Origin: JAAZVM01 sp041642635 | GTDB lineage: Bacteria; Patescibacteriota; Gracilibacteria; BD1-5; UBA6164 | NCBI GenBank assembly: GCA_041642635.1 | Contig: JBEPWB010000033.1 | Location: forward strand, 1-12,134 | Direction of reading: 5' to 3' | DNA length: 12,134 bases | In this document: positions 9,008-12,134 of the stretch, piece after piece | Position numbering within the stretch: the first letter of the stretch is position 1 | Layout of the letters: each line of letters opens with the position of its first letter | Translations under genes and position numbers: made by a program | Notes under the pieces: model-generated | Databases searched by the model: none | What the model was told of the DNA's origin: nothing | What the model saw: the letters and a program-made list of their open reading frames with translations, nothing else

Positions 9008-9457
9008 TTATCTTCTGCTTTCGTTTATAATATTTTTAGTTTGATTAAAATATGTTCTAGCAAATTTGAAGTTTCTGTTACTTGCTATTGATAATTCAGA
9101 ATAATTATAATTTTCTTTTAAGTATTCATAATAAAAATATCTATTAATATGATAAATAAATTTGTTATATCTTGATATTACTCAATTCATTTGATTGTAA
9201 TTTATCTCTCAGTTTCTATATAATCTGGTTAATTCTTGTCTTAATAACTTATCTGCTCTTGTAAAATTATTAAGCATTTGATTTTTATAACTAGAATTAT
9301 AACTGTAATAATTTATTTCATCTAGATTTAATTGTCTATCTTCAAATCAAAAATTTAAATCAAGAATACTTTCTATTGAAGCGCTGCTAACTTTAGTGAT
9401 ATTTGCTATTGAAAAAAACATAAAAAATGTTACAATACATAATGTAATTTTTCACAT
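9008..9457 (-). CDS. Small exported protein of unknown function
   Basis: 149 residues; I do not recognise a family. The N-terminus MGKITLCIVTFFMFFSIANI is a classical export signal: one Lys, a hydrophobic core of about 17 residues, then KVSSA with a plausible signal peptidase I site after Ala26. The mature part is rich in Asn, Tyr, Arg and Ser, contains no further Cys and no second membrane segment, and looks mainly helical (for example NQMLNNFTRADKLLRQELTR). A lipobox is not evident because Cys7 lies too early. It is probably a secreted or cell-envelope protein. Start chosen at the first ATG, whose second codon is TGA (Gly). It is divergent from the J-protein gene across only 56 bases, and it shares a terminator with the secretion ATPase. 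Confidence 0.75.
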
Positions 9458-9513
9458 ATTTATATAAGATTATTTTTAAAGTATTTTATTAATTTATAAC
9501 TAAAATATATACA

Positions 9514-10224
9514 ATGTCAAATAATAATTATTATGATGTACTGTGAGTTTCAAAAAATGCGTCTCAAGATGAAATAAAAAAAGCATATAGAAAAAAAGCA
9601 ATGGAGTTTCATCCTGATAGAAATAAATGACCAGAAGCAGAAAAAAAATTCAAAAAAGTTTGAGAAGCATATGATACTCTTTGAGATGAAAAAAAGAGAA
9701 AACAATATGATACTTTTGGTTCTGCTGGATCTAGTTTTTGAGGTAGTTCTTGATGAAATCCATTTGGTTGACAACAATCTCAATGATTTTGATGATTTGA
9801 AGATATTTTTTGATGAATGTGATGAGGCACTAGATGAAGTTCTTCAAGTTTTGAATTCAATTTTGAAGATTTATTTGGTTGAATGTGATGAGCAAATTCT
9901 TGAAGACAAAAATCTTATTCACAAACAGCAAGCAAAGAAAAAAAAGAAGAGAATCTAGATTTTGAAAAAACTTATGAAGTTCCAGTTTTTGATTTAATTT
10001 TATGATGCAAAATAGAAGTTTCAGGTGTTTATTGACAAAAAGCAAAAGTAAAAATAGCACCAAGTACAAAACCTTGAACAAAACTAAGAGTAAAATGATT
10101 TTGAAAAAAAGAATCTTGAAAAGTATGAAACTTAATAGTAAAAATTGAAGCTCGTATGCCAAAAAATATCAGTGAAGTTGATAAATCACTATTGGAGAGA
10201 ATTAGAGAAAATATTTGATATTAG
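9514..10224 (+). CDS. DnaJ/CbpA-like J-domain co-chaperone with a single CTD
   Basis: 236-residue Hsp40 that would stimulate DnaK ATPase and deliver unfolded clients. The J domain is residues 4-67 with HPD at 33-35 and the expected AYRKKAMEFHPDRN and F-K-K-V-G-E-A-Y-D-T-L helices. Residues about 68-135 are a Gly/Phe-rich linker in which nearly every Gly is TGA, often in tandem (TGATGA). There is no zinc-finger CxxCxGxG repeat, so it is a class B type. Residues 149-236 form one beta-rich client-binding domain (YEVPVFDLILG, then KIAPSTKPGTKLRVKGFG, GNLIVKIEARMP). DnaJ and CbpA have two such domains in about 300-380 residues; here one is missing, with no sign of frameshift, so this may be a minimal form. 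There are only a few bases of AT-rich leader. Stop is TAG. Confidence 0.92.
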
Positions 10225-10231
10225 AAATATT

Positions 10232-10260
10232 TTTTAGTTTATTCTTAAAATAAACTAAAA
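10232..10260 (+). other. AT-rich hairpin downstream of the J-protein gene
   Basis: A 12-bp perfect stem, TTTTAGTTTATT with AATAAACTAAAA, loop CTTAA. The T-rich arm comes first and no T-run follows on either strand, so it does not look like a terminator by itself. It may be an RNA-processing or stability element preceding the GC-rich terminator. Confidence 0.45.
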
Positions 10261-10283
10261 CTATAATATTCTCTTAATTTTTC

Positions 10284-10313
10284 AAGACCGGTCTCGTATG
10301 AGACCGGTCTTTT
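10284..10313 (+). terminator. GC-rich intrinsic terminator after the J-protein gene
   Basis: A 12-bp perfect stem, AAGACCGGTCTC with GAGACCGGTCTT, loop GTAT, followed by a short T-run. Each arm contains the palindrome AGACCGGTCT. It is by far the most GC-rich segment of the intergenic DNA. Confidence 0.75.
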
Positions 10314-10335
10314 AGTTAGAAAGACAATACTCTCT

Positions 10336-10393
10336 TTGTCAAGCCAAAAACAAATAAAAAACTTGCAAAAAACGAAAAAAAGAATTAAATAAA
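10336..10393 (+). repeat. 58-bp direct repeat, copy 1 (upstream of TSP1-pilin)
   Basis: It matches 12044-12101 at 56 of 58 positions (CG in this copy against GT in the other). It starts TTGTCAAGCC, is very A-rich on this strand, and ends AATTAAATAAA. It contains a TTGCAA-17-TAAATA promoter and is followed directly by a hairpin. It sits 49 bases before the ATG of the pilin gene, so a promoter/leader module is the simplest reading. Confidence 0.9.
10363..10391 (+). promoter_or_regulatory. Promoter inside repeat copy 1, for the TSP1-pilin gene
   Basis: TTGCAA (10363-10368), 17-base spacer, TAAATA (10386-10391). Transcription would start near 10398, within the hairpin at 10387-10427, giving a leader of about 45 bases. 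The same two boxes and spacing are conserved in copy 2, and the two bases that differ between copies lie in the spacer. Confidence 0.6.
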
Positions 10394-10427
10394 CTTTAGT
10401 AGATTAAAATCTTACTAAAGTTTATTT
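10387..10427 (+). promoter_or_regulatory. Leader hairpin or terminator overlapping the promoter
   Basis: A 15-bp stem, AAATAAACTTTAGTA (10387-10401) with TACTAAAGTTTATTT (10413-10427), 11-base loop, then a T-rich run. For upstream read-through it would be an intrinsic terminator. For the local promoter it would put a partial stem at the extreme 5' end of the mRNA. An equivalent hairpin with a different sequence follows copy 2. Confidence 0.6.
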
Positions 10428-10442
10428 TTAATTTCTAAAAAT

Positions 10443-11978
10443 ATGGGAAACAAAGGTTTTACATTAGTGGAGCTATTAGTAGTAATAACAATATTAGCAA
10501 TACTATGAACTATATGATTCATAAGCTTACAATGATATGGTAGTGAATCAAGAGATAGTAAAAGAATAAGTGATTTATGACAAATAAGAACGGGTCTTCA
10601 AATAGAACAATCAAGAGAATGAAAAGTGCCGATGCCCGATAATGCAGTAAGTATATGAAGTTGAACAACAATATTAACATATCAATGATATGCAGGAACA
10701 GGAATACTTAATGAAATAAGAGTGAGTGATACAGCAAAGGATCCACTAGAAGATAATTATTATACATATACAATAAACTGAAATAAAACAAAGTTTCAAT
10801 TATTATCAATGCTAGAAAATTGAGAAACAGCATATAGTAATAATCTAATAACTCAAACATATGCAAATTACGAAGATAGATATGCCTATACTACGTGAGA
10901 TCCAGTATGAACACTATTAGAATGAACAACAAAAATACCAGTACAAGAATCAACAAGTGTTGTTGATAATAAGATAGATTTATCGACAGACACACAAGAA
11001 TATATACCAGTATTCAGTAGAGAAAATAATTCTACGACTTCATCATGAAGTGAATTAGTAACTAAGATAGTAGAAAGTACTGACAATAGTGGTTCAACTG
11101 AAGAAACTGGATGATGAAGTATTGAGCCTGAGCCAGATACAACAGCACCAATTTGATGAAGTTTTACAATAAACTGATGAGCTACAGAAACGACGTCAAC
11201 GAATGTAACATTAAATATAACTTGTGCTACAGATAATATAGATAGTACAGTAGAAATGTATTTATCATGAGATATTACATGAACACCAACATGGGAAACA
11301 TGTGCTACAAGTAAAAACGTAACACTAACAAGTTTAGAATGAACAAAAACTGTATCAGTTAAATTTAGAGATAGTTCTGGTAATGAGAGTTTAGTTGTTA
11401 ATGATAGTATTAATTACATCACATATAATTATTCATGGTATACTTCTTCACGGTGAAGTTGTTCTCAAACTTGTTGATGATGAACAAAAACAAGAAATGT
11501 ATACTGTAATAGAAGTGATTGAACTCAAGTTTCGGATAGCTATTGTTCTGAATCTAAACCTTCTTCTTCTACTTCTTGTAATACACAAGCTTGTTATTCT
11601 GATTCTAGAATAGAAAATACTTATAATTCTTCACAAACTGCAGTTTACAGATGTGATACTAATAAGTGAAATATATATTTTAGATATGCTTATTGAGCAG
11701 AACCAGGAAATGATTATTTATATTTTTATCCTGTATCTCCAGATTGTACAATTAAAAATAATACTAACGTTTCTTGAAGACAAGAATGTTTATTCTATGC
11801 TACAAGTTCATGAAGACGGTCAATTTATCTATGAAAACCTACTACTTTAAATTGAAATTTACCTAGTTCTTTAAATCAAAGAATTTCTAATTCATATGAT
11901 TGTAATAATTATTCTTTAAAAAGTTGAGTTACTGCGAGTGAATGTGATAATTCATATAGTTGTATAAAAGTTGAATAA
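10443..11978 (+). CDS. Type IV pilin-like protein with Ig-like and thrombospondin type 1 domains
   Basis: 511 residues. Residues 1-30: class III prepilin signal MGNKG, then FTLVE and a hydrophobic helix, cleavage after Gly5, mature Glu5 present. Residues about 30-130 match the pilin body of the paralog at 2347. Residues 190-230 are a Ser/Thr/Glu/Gly-rich linker. Residues about 232-327 are a bacterial Ig-like domain starting DTTAPIGG and ending VKFRDSSGNES. Residues about 330-384 are a TSP1 domain: W332, CSQTCGGGTKTRNVYC, then C368, P373 and CNTQAC. Its six Cys (340, 344, 355, 368, 379, 384) fit the family pattern. Residues 385-511 are a Cys-containing region I do not recognise. The protein is probably a surface adhesin displayed on pili; its ligand is unknown. 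It contains the only two CGG codons seen in the window (337, 459). Codon preference shifts near residue 305. TSP1 identification is firm; role is inferred. Stop is TAA. Confidence 0.92.
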
Positions 11979-11989
11979 AATTATATTAA

Positions 11990-12009
11990 CTTTTATTTTA
12001 AAGTAAAAG
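11990..12009 (+). terminator. Weak hairpin after the TSP1-pilin gene
   Basis: CTTTTATT and AGTAAAAG pair (one G-U) across a 4-base loop, 12 bases after the stop. No T-run follows, so if it terminates transcription it is weak. The rest of 12010-12043 is AT-rich with nothing recognisable. Confidence 0.3.
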
Positions 12010-12043
12010 AAATAATTTATTATTAATAAATATAATAACCCTA

Positions 12044-12101
12044 TTGTCAAGCCAAAAACAAATAAAAAACTTGCAAAAAAGTAAAAAAAGAATTAAATAA
12101 A
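12044..12101 (+). repeat. 58-bp direct repeat, copy 2 (downstream of TSP1-pilin)
   Basis: Second copy of the element at 10336-10393, same orientation, two mismatches. The shared sequence ends sharply at AATTAAATAAA, after which the two loci differ in sequence but both form hairpins. By analogy with copy 1 it probably precedes another gene just beyond the window, possibly another surface protein. Confidence 0.9.
12071..12099 (+). promoter_or_regulatory. Promoter inside repeat copy 2
   Basis: TTGCAA (12071-12076), 17-base spacer, TAAATA (12094-12099), as in copy 1. It points out of the right-hand edge of the window, so its target gene is not visible. Confidence 0.55.
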
Positions 12102-12132
12102 ATAGTTTAGAAGAAACTCTAAACTATTTTTT
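12099..12132 (+). promoter_or_regulatory. Leader hairpin or terminator after repeat copy 2
   Basis: A 13-bp stem, AAAATAGTTTAGA (12099-12111) with TCTAAACTATTTT (12118-12130), loop AGAAAC, ending in six Ts. It is at the same position relative to the repeat as the copy 1 hairpin but with a different stem sequence: the structure is kept while the sequence has changed. Confidence 0.65.
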
Positions 12133-12134
12133 AA

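Noticed and set aside
9671..10162. Overlapping ORFs on both strands within the J-protein gene
   Set aside because: They arise in other frames of the TGA-rich G/F linker; the real frame shows HPD and the CTD.
10232..10260. AT hairpin after the J-protein gene as its terminator
   Set aside because: Arm composition is reversed (T-rich arm first) and no T-run follows; the GC-rich hairpin at 10284 is the better terminator.
11395..11850. Two plus-strand ORFs in another frame of the TSP1-pilin gene
   Set aside because: The frame with the Cys-rich TSP1 pattern is continuous from the prepilin signal to TAA; these ORFs have no recognisable domain.
907..11978. Interpretation of the many TGA codons as pseudogene decay or as code 4 (UGA as Trp)
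   Set aside because: TGA falls at conserved glycines rather than tryptophans, TGG is used for Trp, and no TAA or TAG interrupts any frame.
10336..12101. 58-bp repeats as ends of an insertion sequence, MITE or CRISPR
   Set aside because: The copies are direct rather than inverted, there is no transposase between them, no target duplication is visible, and two copies 1.65 kb apart do not form an array.
1..12134. tRNA, rRNA or riboswitch genes
   Set aside because: No cloverleaf-like GC-richer segment or TTCGA-type T-loop was seen in the intergenic stretches, which are short and AT-rich.

Overview
The window is very AT-rich and can only be read if UGA is decoded as glycine (genetic code 25). 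TGA sits at invariant glycines: all three glycines of a Walker A motif, the YRGERP and YYTG motifs of histidyl-tRNA synthetase, and the glycines of a DnaJ G/F region. TGG is still used for Trp. Every gene whose 3' end is visible stops at TAA or TAG, never TGA. This code is known from Gracilibacteria and Absconditabacteria (SR1), the ultra-small host-associated candidate-phyla-radiation bacteria. The gene content agrees: type IV pilin-like proteins, a CPR-type secretion ATPase, a NTase-fold protein and a one-CTD J-protein. Read with the standard code, every gene shatters into short pieces.

Layout: (1) 1-769 minus, 3'-truncated acidic/lysine-rich protein with one membrane segment, divergent from hisS. 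(2) 907-2223 plus, hisS. (3) 2347-3819 plus, pilin-like protein with a FISUMP-like C-terminal domain, closed by a 50-bp perfect palindrome. (4) 3935-5269 plus, CNNM/CorC-type membrane protein, convergent with and overlapping a nucleotidyltransferase-fold gene (5266-5982 minus). Both stops lie in one palindrome that encodes the same C-terminal residues on both strands. (5) 6044-6490 plus, rubredoxin-superoxide reductase fusion. (6) 6552-8978 plus, VirD4/TraG-like or HerA-like ATPase, convergent with a small exported protein (9008-9457 minus). (7) 9514-10224 plus, J-protein with one C-terminal domain. (8) 10443-11978 plus, a second pilin-like protein carrying a bacterial Ig-like domain and a clear thrombospondin type 1 (TSP1) domain. 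It is bracketed by two 58-bp direct repeats, each containing a good promoter and followed by a hairpin of different sequence.

The most notable signals are in the last 2 kb. A TSP1 module, best known from animal extracellular proteins, is attached to a type IV pilin N-terminus. The only two CGG codons found in the window are in this gene, and one falls exactly where TSP1 domains carry a conserved Trp, which suggests CGG is read as Trp here. Codon preference changes within the gene just upstream of the TSP1 module, suggesting a mosaic origin.

The genes do not form one pathway. The two pilin-like proteins and the exported protein suggest a cell-surface or host-contact theme. hisS, the SOR fusion, the J-protein and the CorC-type protein are housekeeping or stress functions. 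Most genes appear to be transcribed individually, from AT-rich promoters with short leaders that lack Shine-Dalgarno sequences.
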